Part shown: positions 9,869 to 18,660 of the stretch, piece by piece | Numbering within the stretch: the first letter of the stretch is position 1 | How the letters are laid out: the number at the start of each line of letters is the position of its first letter | Assembly (NCBI GenBank): GCA_002702705.1 | Contig: PABH01000073.1 | Span: forward strand, 62,001-126,000 | Source: Anaerolineaceae bacterium | Lineage (GTDB): Bacteria > Chloroflexota > Anaerolineae > Anaerolineales > Anaerolineaceae | Length of the DNA stretch: 64,000 nt | Direction: 5' to 3' | Notes under the pieces: model-generated | Told to the model about the DNA's origin: nothing | Seen by the model: only the letters and a program-made list of their open reading frames with translations | The model's database searches: none | Made by a program: the position numbers and the translations under genes

Positions 9869-11968
9869 ATGGGGTTCAATCCAATAAACAACCAAACTGT
9901 TTCGAAACAATTAAGAACACTCACAATAACAAAAAGCATCATTGGTCTATTAATCCTTTTTGGTATTTATCAAGTGATTAGCGGTGAACCAATCAAATCG
10001 CTTTCGTTATCAATTGGTGGCGCGGTTACGATTCTTGTTTTATTTTGGGTCCGAAGATTTGTTAAAAGTTCACAAACAAACCGGGCCGGTTTTTTTATCA
10101 TCTTTATCATTTCTTTATTCGTTTTATCCTTTGTATTGATTGACCCGGATAGTTCCTGGATCATTGGACCTACAACCGCTCTCTTGTTAATTCAAATGGC
10201 AGGTCAATTTCTGGATAAAACATGGGCGGAACTGGGCGTTTATTTTGCCATTGTCTCCGGGGTTTTCATAACAGCATCAGATACGTTAACCAAATCACAA
10301 TATTCAAACAGTCTGGATGAAGCCGTCTTTTTGGTGGCAATCCTTGCTTTTATATTTACCATTATGATTATACGAAGGTATTCTGTATTTTCAATTGGAG
10401 CCAAATTTCAGATTCTTTTTGGGTTAATTAGCTCCATTGGTGTAGTGATCATGATTATTTCTGTTTCTGTGATCAATTTTACTTTAATAGAAAACAACAA
10501 ATTTCTCATCAATGAGATTTTTTCCGGTGAATTAGCCCGAGCGATGGTTTTGGTTGGTGCGATATCAATTTTAATAGCCAACACGTTATCGTTACTCGTC
10601 ACCAGAAATTTCGTTAAACCCATAAAAGAACTGGTTAAAACCGCCGACGCCATTGCCGTTAAGGGAGATTTAAGTCAAACCGTTCAATTAAGAAACAAGG
10701 ATGAATTTGGCACTTTGGCGGACTCTTTTAATTTAATGATCACTGAATTTCAAGCCCTGGCTGCTGCCGCAATAAAAATATCCAATCATGATTTAACATT
10801 GGAATACAAACCCCGCTCTGAAAAAGATGAACTGGGGATTGCATTCCAACAAATGGTCGATAATTTAAAAAAGATCCTTCAACAATTAGAAAACAGTATG
10901 GCGCAAATTGAAGAATCCATGACGGAATTAAATCATGTTGTTAAAACCAGCACCTATGCCTCTTCTCAAATCACGGCCACCATGCAAGAATTGGCAAAAG
11001 GCACTACACAACAAAGTGAAGCAGCCAACCGCACCATGATTTCTGCGGAACAGGTTAACCAAGCGATTGGCAACTTGGTGAAAGGCTCCAGTGAACAAGA
11101 AGCAGCCGTTCAAAATGCAAAGCTGGTTAGTGATGAAATCTTTCAAACCACCAATATGGTTGATAACCAAATTGAAACCATGTTAACTCAGTCTCAACTT
11201 GCCATACAGGAAGCCAATCATGGCTCGAACACGGTAGAAGACACCATTCGTGGAATGTTATTAATCGCCCAAAAAGTGCAATTGTCTTCTGAAAAAGTAC
11301 AAGAAATGGGGAATCGTTCGGATCAAATTGGTGAAATTGTTCAAACGATTGAAGAAATAGCAGCCCAAACCAACCTACTCGCATTAAATGCAGCCATTGA
11401 AGCGGCCCGTGCTGGGGAACATGGCAAGGGCTTTGCCGTGGTGGCCGAAGAAGTCCGCAAATTAGCCGAACGATCTTCTAATGCTACACAGGAAATAGCC
11501 GGACTAATCGAAACCATTCAAACTTCGGTGTTTGAAGCTGTGAACGTGATGCAAGACAGCACGGAAGAAGTTAACCGAGGAAGCAAACAAGCCAACCAGG
11601 CTGGTTTGGCATTAAATCAAATTTTAAGTGCCGCCCAAGATGTGTCAGAACAGGCCAATCAAGTAAAATCAGCCATGCAAACGATGGCAAATATCTCCAA
11701 AAAACTGACGAACACGATGAATGATGTTGCTCATGTTGTGACAAAAAATATCCAGGCAACAGAACAAATCGATCAATCATCAAATCAAGTGTCAGAGGCG
11801 ATTGAAGAAATTGCATCGATTTCAGAAGAAAATTCAGCAGCCATTGAAGAAGTCAGTGCATCCAGTCAAGAAATAAATGATCAAATTGATGGTGTCGCAA
11901 AATCCACACAAAAAATAAATAATCTTTCCATTGATCTTAGAAATTTGATTAATTTATTCAGGTTATAA
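9869..11968 (+). CDS. Methyl-accepting chemotaxis-like transducer
   Basis: About 699 residues from the ATG at 9869, chosen because AAAGGAA lies six bases ahead; a longer open frame to 9707 lacks a ribosome site. The N-terminal 200 residues form six or seven membrane helices without a large periplasmic domain. HAMP segments follow after the last helix ([21 protein letters not shown]) and in a second copy ([24 protein letters not shown]). The cytoplasmic coiled coil has the conserved signalling tip [20 protein letters not shown]. MCPs control CheA. No che genes lie nearby. It is divergent from the TPR gene. Confidence 0.92.
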   Translation: MGFNPINNQTVSKQLRTLTITKSIIGLLILFGIYQVISGEPIKSLSLSIGGAVTILVLFWVRRFVKSSQTNRAGFFIIFIISLFVLSFVLIDPDSSWIIGPTTALLLIQMAGQFLDKTWAELGVYFAIVSGVFITASDTLTKSQYSNSLDEAVFLVAILAFIFTIMIIRRYSVFSIGAKFQILFGLISSIGVVIMIISVSVINFTLIENNKFLINEIFSGELARAMVLVGAISILIANTLSLLVTRNFVKPIKELVKTADAIAVKGDLSQTVQLRNKDEFGTLADSFNLMITEFQALAAAAIKISNHDLTLEYKPRSEKDELGIAFQQMVDNLKKILQQLENSMAQIEESMTELNHVVKTSTYASSQITATMQELAKGTTQQSEAANRTMISAEQVNQAIGNLVKGSSEQEAAVQNAKLVSDEIFQTTNMVDNQIETMLTQSQLAIQEANHGSNTVEDTIRGMLLIAQKVQLSSEKVQEMGNRSDQIGEIVQTIEEIAAQTNLLALNAAIEAARAGEHGKGFAVVAEEVRKLAERSSNATQEIAGLIETIQTSVFEAVNVMQDSTEEVNRGSKQANQAGLALNQILSAAQDVSEQANQVKSAMQTMANISKKLTNTMNDVAHVVTKNIQATEQIDQSSNQVSEAIEEIASISEENSAAIEEVSASSQEINDQIDGVAKSTQKINNLSIDLRNLINLFRL

Positions 11969-12072
11969 TGTATATATATAATTTTTTTTGTAAAAAAGGA
12001 TTATGTTATAATCTGACTGGTTTTTGATACAAGTGATCAATATTACCGGTATTTTATAAGGAGAGTATAGGT

Positions 12073-12612
12073 ATGAGCGAACAAGTTCTCGATACAGTCG
12101 TGCAAGATGTTGTTGTCGGTATGGAATACGTCCTGACCGTTGATGGGGAAAAAATTGATTCCAGTGAAGGATACGGACCATTAGAATTTATTCAGGGACA
12201 TCGTAATATTATCCCGGGTTTAGAAAAAGAATTGTTTGGTATGCAGGTAGGTGAACATAAAGAAGTGATCGTTGAACCCAAAGATGGTTATGGGGAATAT
12301 GATAATGATGCTTTTGTGGATTTACCACGCAGTCAATTCCCACCGCAGTTTCAGTTTGAAATTGGGAAAACAATTCGTCTGAGTGACCCAAATGGTCGTT
12401 TAATTACTGCCAATATCATGGAAGTGGGCGAAAATGATATCCGATTGGATTTGAATCACCCCTTAGCAGGAAAACGATTAAACTTCTCTGCGACCATTGT
12501 ATCGGTACGCAAGGCAAATGAAGATGAATTAGCCTCCGGACGTGTTGGCGGCGGCGGTTGTGCTACTTGTGGCAGCGACAGCAGCGGCGGTTGCGGCGGT
12601 GGTTGCGGATAA
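12073..12612 (+). CDS. FKBP-type peptidyl-prolyl isomerase, SlyD-like
   Basis: 179 residues. The FKBP part has the SlyD arrangement: YGPLEFIQGHRNIIPGLEKELFGM followed by the insert-in-flap domain with GDGYGEYD-type residues. The C-terminal 25 residues are Gly/Cys rich with four cysteines (GGCATCG...GGCGGGCG), replacing the His-rich tail of E. coli SlyD and probably binding metal. Such proteins isomerise prolines, act as cytoplasmic chaperones and can deliver nickel or zinc. An AAGGAGAG site lies ahead of the ATG, and a terminator follows. Confidence 0.93.
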   Translation: MSEQVLDTVVQDVVVGMEYVLTVDGEKIDSSEGYGPLEFIQGHRNIIPGLEKELFGMQVGEHKEVIVEPKDGYGEYDNDAFVDLPRSQFPPQFQFEIGKTIRLSDPNGRLITANIMEVGENDIRLDLNHPLAGKRLNFSATIVSVRKANEDELASGRVGGGGCATCGSDSSGGCGGGCG

Positions 12613-12631
12613 TTTTCTTTTTCATGAAATT

Positions 12632-12662
12632 AAAAATGCCCGAGTTAGTCGGGCATTTTTTT
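12632..12662. terminator. Terminator after the FKBP gene
   Basis: 12-bp stem AAAAATGCCCGA / TCGGGCATTTTT with a 5-base loop. It is nearly symmetrical, so it may also serve the SIMPL gene arriving from the other side. Confidence 0.9.
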
Positions 12663-12695
12663 ATTTTGTGTTAATCTTTTTTTATTAAAGCAAGA

Positions 12696-13442
12696 TCAAT
12701 TCACGATCAATGTCCAGGTAATTTGTACCTGAATGGAAATCGTTTGCGTACCGGGGGCAATCGGAGCAGATGACTCTGCGGCAGCAAAGTCTCGCGCCAC
12801 TGGACCAGGGGAATAACTCGTTTCCTGAATGGAATAAACATCACCTAGGGTAGCACCCGTTAAATCCGCCAATTGTTCCGCTTTTGCCTTGGCATTTAAA
12901 ACAGCTGCTTCCCGAGCCTGCTCCATTAATTGTTCAGAATCACTGATTTCAAACTGAATATTATCAATGGTGTTCGCGCCAGCTGCTACTGCCTCATCCA
13001 ATAAGGTACCTAAGGTGGTCAGATCCGTTGTCCGTACTTGAACGGTGTTATTTGCCGTATAACCGGTTAAGGTACGGTTATTCGATGTTCCATCTTGTTG
13101 GTATTGTGGATATAAACTGACTCGTTTGGTTTGAATATCTTCGGTTTTGATACCGGAAGTTTTTAAGCTGTCAACCAAAGCCTGCATTTTGGTATTATTT
13201 TCATCCATAGCGGCTTTTGCCGTATCCGCTTCCGTTTGAACCCCTAACCATACCACAGCCATATCGGGCACAGATTGCACTTCTCCATTACCCGTCACCA
13301 TGACAGTTCTTTCCGTTCCCGCTGCTTGTTGAGCTGGGTTTTGATCTAAATTAGCCGGCACAAAACCGGTTCCAAAAACCATTACAATCAACATGGCTAT
13401 TAATACCAATGGTGCAATGAAAATTTTATTTTTGTGGTTCAT
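12696..13442 (-). CDS. SIMPL domain (DUF541) exported protein
   Basis: 248 residues. A signal-peptide-like segment (about 6-27) is followed by the SIMPL/BP26 domain: TVMVTGNGEVQSVPDMAVVWLGVQTEA at the start, SLKTSGIKTEDIQTKRVSLYPQY in the middle and the REAAVLNAKAKAEQLADLTGATLGDV region. These proteins form ring oligomers outside the membrane and their biochemical role is unsettled. It shares a 375-base divergent region with the LysM gene, which suggests joint cell-envelope roles. Confidence 0.9.
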   Translation of the reverse strand: MNHKNKIFIAPLVLIAMLIVMVFGTGFVPANLDQNPAQQAAGTERTVMVTGNGEVQSVPDMAVVWLGVQTEADTAKAAMDENNTKMQALVDSLKTSGIKTEDIQTKRVSLYPQYQQDGTSNNRTLTGYTANNTVQVRTTDLTTLGTLLDEAVAAGANTIDNIQFEISDSEQLMEQAREAAVLNAKAKAEQLADLTGATLGDVYSIQETSYSPGPVARDFAAAESSAPIAPGTQTISIQVQITWTLIVN

Positions 13443-13816
13443 TTTTCTTACCCTTTCTTTATCAGATTGTTCTTATCCTTCGCGATAGATTCTATAGATT
13501 CTAAAGTTCTTAAAATCCCTTGAAGGCTTTATATCTACTATAGGACAGTATGAGTTAAATTTCCATAGATCGAGATATACAGATGAGATATAGATTACGA
13601 TATGGATCACTCATATTACGAGTTTTTCCGGCTCGATGGGATCTATGCCCTTTGCTTTTTCATTTGTATCGTTTTTTATATCTTGATCTTATATCGTTAT
13701 CTATAGATCATTGTTCCTTTTTCTTTTATGGTTAAGGTATCAATGAAGAAAAGTGTAATTCTTCAAAATGTGGGAATAAAAAAACACTCATAACTAAAAA
13801 AAGAAAGGATGCTTTT
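13443..13816. other. AT-rich divergent intergenic region with inverted repeat
   Basis: No gene is visible in these 374 bases between the SIMPL and LysM starts. Variants of GATATAGAT recur many times. An imperfect inverted repeat pairs TATAGATTACGATATGGATC (13589-13608) with the stretch 13685-13705 with only a few differences. A tandem ATAGATTCT pair lies near 13487-13505. It probably holds both promoters and a binding region. Confidence 0.5.
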
Positions 13817-14737
13817 ATGAAAAAGATTTTATTTATTACAACAATCTTGCTGATGGCAGGTTTTGCTTTCCAAACGAACTCAGCGGTTGCTCAAACAACC
13901 ACTACAAATTGTGGAGAATCATATATCGTGCGAAGTGGGGATACTTTACGGGAAATCGCAATTAAGTGTGATGTTACCGTGAATGAAATCCTAGCCTATA
14001 ATGATTTTATTGATGATCCTGATTTGATTATTCCCGGTTGGATTTTGGACTTAACCCAAGAACAATCTGACACTGTTCTCATTCCTGAAACAGGTGCAGC
14101 AGCAACCAGTAGTGGATACTATGTTATTAAAGCCGGAGACACCTTACCTTATATTGCCAGGCGTTTAGATCTAAATGAAAATGATCTGCTTATTTCGAAT
14201 CCTCAATTAAATGAAGATTCTGTACTTTACACTGGTCAAATTTTAATGTTACCTGGCGCTTTGGATGAACCTTCTGCCGCCGTATCACCACGTGTGATCG
14301 AACCTGGACAAAATGTAACTGTTGTAGCCCGTGGATTCGATAAAAATATTGAGGTGCTTGTTGCTGGTGGTCCACTTGGAGAAGTTGAACAGGTCTTAAA
14401 GGTAATGGATGTGAATGGGGATGGTGCCTTACGAACGACAATTAATGTTCCTGCGAATGCTGATCGAGGTCAACGGTGGTCATTTATTGTTCGCGCTACC
14501 AATGAAAAAGATGTAGAAACCCGGACAAACCTTGTTTATATTGTTGATACGACTGGCCCCAATGAATCGATCGTTTACAATGTCCGTTTAAATGATACCT
14601 TAAGCGGTATTGCTTTCAAATTTGGAATAGAAGTTGAGGACATTTTAGCAGTCAATCCTCAGATTGACGAAAAATCCATCATTTATGTTGGTCAGGATAT
14701 TCTTATCCCTGGTCCTAGCTTAAGAACTGATTCGTAA
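13817..14737 (+). CDS. Secreted protein with three LysM domains
   Basis: 306 residues with a signal peptide (about 1-25, cleavage near SAVAQ). LysM motifs begin at YIVRSGDTLREIAIKCDV (about 36), YYVIKAGDTLPYIARRLDL (about 100) and VYNVRLNDTLSGIAFKFGI (about 252). Between the second and third lies an Ig-like segment (RVIEPGQNVTVVARGFDKN...). LysM binds peptidoglycan or chitin-like glycans, so the protein should sit on the cell wall. No enzyme domain is seen. AGAAAGGA precedes the start. Confidence 0.92.
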   Translation: MKKILFITTILLMAGFAFQTNSAVAQTTTTNCGESYIVRSGDTLREIAIKCDVTVNEILAYNDFIDDPDLIIPGWILDLTQEQSDTVLIPETGAAATSSGYYVIKAGDTLPYIARRLDLNENDLLISNPQLNEDSVLYTGQILMLPGALDEPSAAVSPRVIEPGQNVTVVARGFDKNIEVLVAGGPLGEVEQVLKVMDVNGDGALRTTINVPANADRGQRWSFIVRATNEKDVETRTNLVYIVDTTGPNESIVYNVRLNDTLSGIAFKFGIEVEDILAVNPQIDEKSIIYVGQDILIPGPSLRTDS

Positions 14738-14750
14738 AGTTGGTTAATGA

Positions 14751-14782
14751 AAAAATGCGCTGTTTTGAACAGCGCGTTTTTT
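14751..14782 (+). terminator. Terminator after the LysM gene
   Basis: GCGCTGTT / AACAGCGC stem extended by A5/T5, a 3-base loop and a T-run. Confidence 0.88.
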
Positions 14783-14838
14783 GTTTTAAAAATTAAACAT
14801 GCCACAACATATTTGATCCAGAATAACTTGCAATCGAT

Positions 14839-15195
14839 TTAATTGGTTTGTTGTTCAAGGATATATAGCAGATCTTTTAAAGATAGACCTGACAAGGTTT
14901 TTTCTTGTTTATCCAGCCATTTCATTTTCACCTGGCTGCCGTCATTTGATACAGTTAAAAATCGGACTTCGGGGTGTTTTAGCATATATTTGTCTACCCA
15001 TGATGGCATTGTCTGATCCTTTTCAGGGGACATAATTACCCACTCTGCATCAAGCCTTTCAATGGCTGCTGATAAATTATGATGATCTGTTATCTCTTGC
15101 ACTACTTCCAAATGATCTGATTTTCGGAAAATCCTGTTTAACATTTCACGAAGCAGCCGGGAACCATTCGCTAAAATAACACGTTGTTTATTCAT
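14839..15195 (-). CDS. Stand-alone pseudo-receiver domain protein
   Basis: 118 residues that thread as one response-regulator receiver: beta1 RVILANGSRLLREMLNRIF, beta3 EWVIMSPEKD and beta4 RFLTVSND. The phospho-acceptor Asp expected after VIM is Ser56, and the acidic pocket before it is Asn10-Gly11. It therefore should not be phosphorylated in the usual way. There is no output domain. It lies about 160 bases downstream of the LuxR-type regulator on the same strand, and the two look related in sequence. Function unknown. Confidence 0.65.
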   Translation of the reverse strand: MNKQRVILANGSRLLREMLNRIFRKSDHLEVVQEITDHHNLSAAIERLDAEWVIMSPEKDQTMPSWVDKYMLKHPEVRFLTVSNDGSQVKMKWLDKQEKTLSGLSLKDLLYILEQQTN

Positions 15196-15352
15196 TTGTT
15201 ATACCTACTTTTTGACTGGTCATATCTTCAGTTTAACACTGACAAAAAAAAATTTCTATAGGTATAGTTATAATTAAAAGGTATAGATTGGGATATAAAT
15301 TCTCGACAAATTCTGTATTTGGTTCAATAAAGGGAGGGTAACAGCGTTTTTG

Positions 15353-16021
15353 TTATGATTTAATAAATGCCAGATATGCTGCCGCCTCACCTCGACTGCT
15401 CACATTCAGTTTTTCTAAAATACTGTGTACATGATTCTTAACTGTCCCCACTTCAATCACAAGACTTTCAGCAATTTCTTGGTTGGTTTTGTTTTTGCCA
15501 AGCAGTTCCAGCACCTCTATTTCCCGCGGGGTTAAATCGGCATCAGCAACTACGCTGTTTTCAATTTCAGAAAACATTTGTGCCAAATCAGAAAGACGCT
15601 CAATCATTGCTGCAGCAATTTTTGGCGAAACAAACACTTTGTTATCTTGGGCAGCACGAACGGTTTTTATCATTTCCTCCAGTGAATCATCCTTAAGAAT
15701 GTAACCAGCTGCACCAGCCTCCAGATACCGCAAGACCTGTCTCTTTTCTTCCGTTAAACCTAAGGCAAGCACTTTTGTCTGAGAGGCATATTCGGTGATT
15801 GCCTTAGTTAATTTTAACGCACCGTCCTCTGGTAAACGGGTACTTACCAGTGCGATATCAACCTGAGATTCCTGCATCGTTTTTAAGGCATCTTCAAGAT
15901 TAGTGACACAACCCACCACATCGATATCGGGTTCATCCTCTAATGAGGCAGCGATAACATTACCAATGAGTAAGATTTCGTTAACCAGAAGAAGATTAAT
16001 TTTATGTTCTGATTTTTTCAT
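15353..16021 (-). CDS. NarL/FixJ-type regulator with an atypical receiver
   Basis: 222 residues from the ATG at 16021, chosen for GGAA eight bases ahead; in-frame ATGs at 16033 and 16090 are possible. A receiver fold spans 1-125 and a LuxR-type HTH the last 60 residues (LTPREIEVLELLGKNKTNQEIAESL). The acceptor Asp in the VxLxD strand is Ser60 (DIALVSTRLP), and the acidic pocket is Asn14-Glu15. The Lys of beta5 (YILKDD) is kept. DNA binding looks intact, so control may be phosphorylation-independent. No histidine kinase is adjacent. Confidence 0.85.
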   Translation of the reverse strand: MKKSEHKINLLLVNEILLIGNVIAASLEDEPDIDVVGCVTNLEDALKTMQESQVDIALVSTRLPEDGALKLTKAITEYASQTKVLALGLTEEKRQVLRYLEAGAAGYILKDDSLEEMIKTVRAAQDNKVFVSPKIAAAMIERLSDLAQMFSEIENSVVADADLTPREIEVLELLGKNKTNQEIAESLVIEVGTVKNHVHSILEKLNVSSRGEAAAYLAFIKS

Positions 16022-16352
16022 GCTGGATTCCATATTTTTATTATACGAGAAAGTAATTTCATTAAAAATGATATGTGAATAGATGTACATGCGTAGTTTC
16101 CCCCATATCCGGCTGATTAAAACAAAAAAGCATTCTTTTTTACAAATTATGCGTTAGAAAGTTAGCAAAGGGAGCGTAGGATAATTTAATTCATTAAGAG
16201 TAGAAAAGTTGAAACAAAAATTTTTTTTGTACGTATATCTATTAGAGATAAAAACAGCCATCAGCTTTAATAAAACAATATAATGATGGGATCATTCATG
16301 AAGCCTATACGTTTCATTAATTTATAACAAGAAATCAGGAAAAATTTAAACT

Positions 16353-17453
16353 ATGATAAATGGAGAATTTAAACGATCTTTTATAAAATTTCGAAACCGC
16401 ACCCGCAGGATCTACTACGTTTTTAAAAATGAAGAGGAGCCTTCCGGTTTAATCCATTACCCATACAAAAATCTGGTCTTTAAGGGCGGTGGGATCCGTG
16501 GTCTGGCTTATGCCGGTGCGTTAGAAGTGCTGGAAAAAAACAATATTCTTCAGCAAATTGAACGGGTAGCCGGAACTTCCGCTGGTGCAATCACAGCGAT
16601 GCTTGTCAGCTTAAGGTTAAGTTTCACAGACACGTTGGCTACTTTACATACATTAGACCATACCAAAGTACCCCAGACGCGGATCAACACCACCAAAACT
16701 TCGGAAATCATTAATTCATTAGGTCTGCGAAATGGGGATTTGGTTTGCACCAACCGAATGTTAAACGAATTTGGCTGGTATTCAAGCCTATATTTTTATG
16801 AATGGCTGCAAGAAACCATTGCAAAATTTTGTGACGGAAACGGCAAAGCGACTTTCAGCGATTTTAAAGATAAGGGTTTTCGTGATTTATTTATCGTTGC
16901 CAGCAATCTTTCTAAACATCGGGCGGAGTTATTCTCATACGAAACCACCCCGAATGTCGCTGTAGCAGATGCGGTACGGATGTCTATGTCCATTCCATTT
17001 TTCTTTCAAGCACTGCGTTTTGATGGAAAGACATTTGGCCAAGGGGACATTTATATCGATGGGGGCTTGTATGATAACTTCCCCATTCAGCTTTTTGATA
17101 ACCCGAAATATGCTAAACAAAACCCCTGGTATATTCATGGTATCAATTGGGAAACCTTAGGATGTTACCTCTATCCCTACCGCAGCGAAGAGGAATTAGA
17201 AAAGGACCCAAAAACATTACGTGAATATTTGGTACTCACCTTAGATAATATTTTTGATGCTTTTCAAATGATGAGTTATGAAAACAGCGAAATTGATAAA
17301 AAACGAACCATTAAGATCAATGATTGTGGTATTTCACCGATTGAGTTTAATATCCCCATTCACAGCGACCGCTATTACGAGTTAATTAATTCTGGAAGAA
17401 ACGCAGCAACTCAATTTTTAAACGAAGATTTTCCAAACGAAATTTTTACTTAA
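16353..17453 (+). CDS. Patatin-like phospholipase
   Basis: 366 residues. All patatin signatures are present: oxyanion motif GGGIRG (about 45-50), nucleophile GTSAGAI (about 77, Ser), and the catalytic Asp in YIDGGLYDNFP (about 236). The serine/aspartate dyad hydrolyses acyl esters of phospholipids. There is no signal peptide, so it is cytoplasmic, perhaps membrane-associated. It stands alone between the regulator and the TetR operon, with a strong terminator. CapV-type antiphage effectors are also patatins, but no CD-NTase is nearby. Confidence 0.92.
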   Translation: MINGEFKRSFIKFRNRTRRIYYVFKNEEEPSGLIHYPYKNLVFKGGGIRGLAYAGALEVLEKNNILQQIERVAGTSAGAITAMLVSLRLSFTDTLATLHTLDHTKVPQTRINTTKTSEIINSLGLRNGDLVCTNRMLNEFGWYSSLYFYEWLQETIAKFCDGNGKATFSDFKDKGFRDLFIVASNLSKHRAELFSYETTPNVAVADAVRMSMSIPFFFQALRFDGKTFGQGDIYIDGGLYDNFPIQLFDNPKYAKQNPWYIHGINWETLGCYLYPYRSEEELEKDPKTLREYLVLTLDNIFDAFQMMSYENSEIDKKRTIKINDCGISPIEFNIPIHSDRYYELINSGRNAATQFLNEDFPNEIFT

Positions 17454-17512
17454 ATAATGCAAAAAAAACACCTAAAATGCTTGCAGCTTTGATGAATTGA
17501 TGTATAATATAG

Positions 17513-17560
17513 ATACCTTTCCGCGGTAGTCCCCCTCTACCGTGGGAAGGTATTTTTTTT
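17513..17560 (+). terminator. Strong terminator after the patatin gene
   Basis: 17-bp stem with two G-U pairs (17513-17529 with 17536-17552) followed by T8. Confidence 0.88.
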
Positions 17561-17647
17561 CAGGGTGGTGATTTACAAGAGATTTTATTGCACGAATAGG
17601 TTCAGATTTTGAACTATAAAACACCGTTGGAAATCTCAAAAAAACGG

Positions 17648-17676
17648 TTGACAAATCGGTTATAAAGTTATATATT
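17648..17676 (+). promoter_or_regulatory. Promoter of the TetR/ABC exporter operon
   Basis: Consensus TTGACA (17648-17653), a 17-bp spacer and TATATT (17671-17676). The expected start point near 17683 falls in the operator. Confidence 0.85.
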
Positions 17677-17680
17677 AATA

Positions 17681-17702
17681 ACAGACCGGCCAGTCGGTCT
17701 GT
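17681..17702. promoter_or_regulatory. TetR-type operator
   Basis: Dyad with perfect 8-bp arms ACAGACCG (17681-17688) and CGGTCTGT (17695-17702) around a 6-base centre. It covers the predicted transcription start, so a bound repressor would block initiation. The adjacent TetR gene is the obvious ligand-responsive repressor. Confidence 0.8.
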
Positions 17703-17721
17703 AAAAACCAGGAGGTAATCA

Positions 17722-18324
17722 TTGTCCCCAAAACCTGATGTGAGTGAAGAACGAAAACACCAAATTCTTGATGCCGCTATGAAAGTATTTGCTCGATTGG
17801 GCTTAAACAAAGCCCGCATGGATGATATCGTAGACGAAGCCGGCATGAGTAAGGGCGGTCTTTATTGGTATTTTAAAAGTAAGGATGAAATCATTTACAG
17901 CGTCCTTGATCGAATGATTAACCGTGAGTTAGATGATTTTTATAAAAACAAAGATAAATTAAATACTGCTGAAGAAAAATTATATTTTTTGGTTGATTTA
18001 ATTGAAAAAGATATGAATGTTTCCCAAATTTTTTCACCAATCATGTATGATATTTACGCATTTGGCTTAAGAAATAATTCTGTTCGTAAATTGATATCAA
18101 TTTCTTTGCAGCGTTATTTTGATCTGTTAATCCCCATTATCCAGGAAGGGATAAAAAATGGAGAATTTCGATCGTGTGATCCGCAAGAAGCGGCCATTGC
18201 GTTGGGGGGCATGATTGAGGGCACAATCTTATTAAAAGCCTATCAACCGGAAACGGTAGATTTATCGAAACATATTCGTACTGGGGTTAACTTTTTTATT
18301 CAAGGCATTAAGGCGGAGGTGTAA
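17722..18324 (+). CDS. TetR-family repressor of the ABC exporter operon
   Basis: 200 residues starting at a TTG codon with GGAGGT six bases ahead; the first in-frame ATG is well inside the DNA-binding domain. The HTH region is typical (ILDAAMKVFARLGLNKARMDDIVDEAGMSKGGLYWYFKSKDEI). The C-terminal half is a ligand domain of the YbiH/CecR-like sort. The order regulator, ATPase, permeases, HlyD resembles the E. coli cecR-ybhGFSR locus, whose repressor responds to drugs; the inducer here is unknown. Confidence 0.92.
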   Translation: MSPKPDVSEERKHQILDAAMKVFARLGLNKARMDDIVDEAGMSKGGLYWYFKSKDEIIYSVLDRMINRELDDFYKNKDKLNTAEEKLYFLVDLIEKDMNVSQIFSPIMYDIYAFGLRNNSVRKLISISLQRYFDLLIPIIQEGIKNGEFRSCDPQEAAIALGGMIEGTILLKAYQPETVDLSKHIRTGVNFFIQGIKAEV

Positions 18325-18387
18325 TATTCTCCGTTTTATTTTCTTCTTGTGTTTCAACAACAAAAACTGTTTATAAAAGAGGTAAAG

Positions 18388-18660
18388 ATGATATACGGAT
18401 TATTGATTGGTTTTTTAGTGATTGTGGGTTTGTTAATGGGTTATCTGGCAGGGGTAATATGGAAACAGGAACGCCCATTGGGAATGAATGGTGATCTCGG
18501 CATTGGCGTTTTGGTTACATTACTCATCGGGTTTTTAGACTGGTTTTTAATCCCGGCCTTGGGGTTTAGTAATGATCTTAAATACCTGGCTGTTGCGATT
18601 GAGCCAGCCATAGGGGCTTTAATTGTATTATGGATCATCCGGAAGCGAGCACAAAGGTGA
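18388..18660 (+). CDS. Small membrane protein, GlsB/YeaQ/YmgE-like
   Basis: 90 residues from the ATG at 18388, preceded by AGAGGT. Three hydrophobic helices (about 2-24, 38-58, 66-84) with the Gly-rich GIGVLVTLLIG pattern of transglycosylase-associated stress membrane proteins. It lies between the repressor and the first ATPase and overlaps the next gene, so it belongs to the exporter operon. Its role there is unknown; it could be a small accessory subunit. Confidence 0.6.
   Translation: MIYGLLIGFLVIVGLLMGYLAGVIWKQERPLGMNGDLGIGVLVTLLIGFLDWFLIPALGFSNDLKYLAVAIEPAIGALIVLWIIRKRAQR

Noticed and set aside
16353-17453. Patatin as a CBASS (CapV-type) antiphage effector.
   Set aside because: No cyclic-nucleotide synthase, Cap2/Cap3 or other defence gene is adjacent; a lone phospholipase is the simpler reading.
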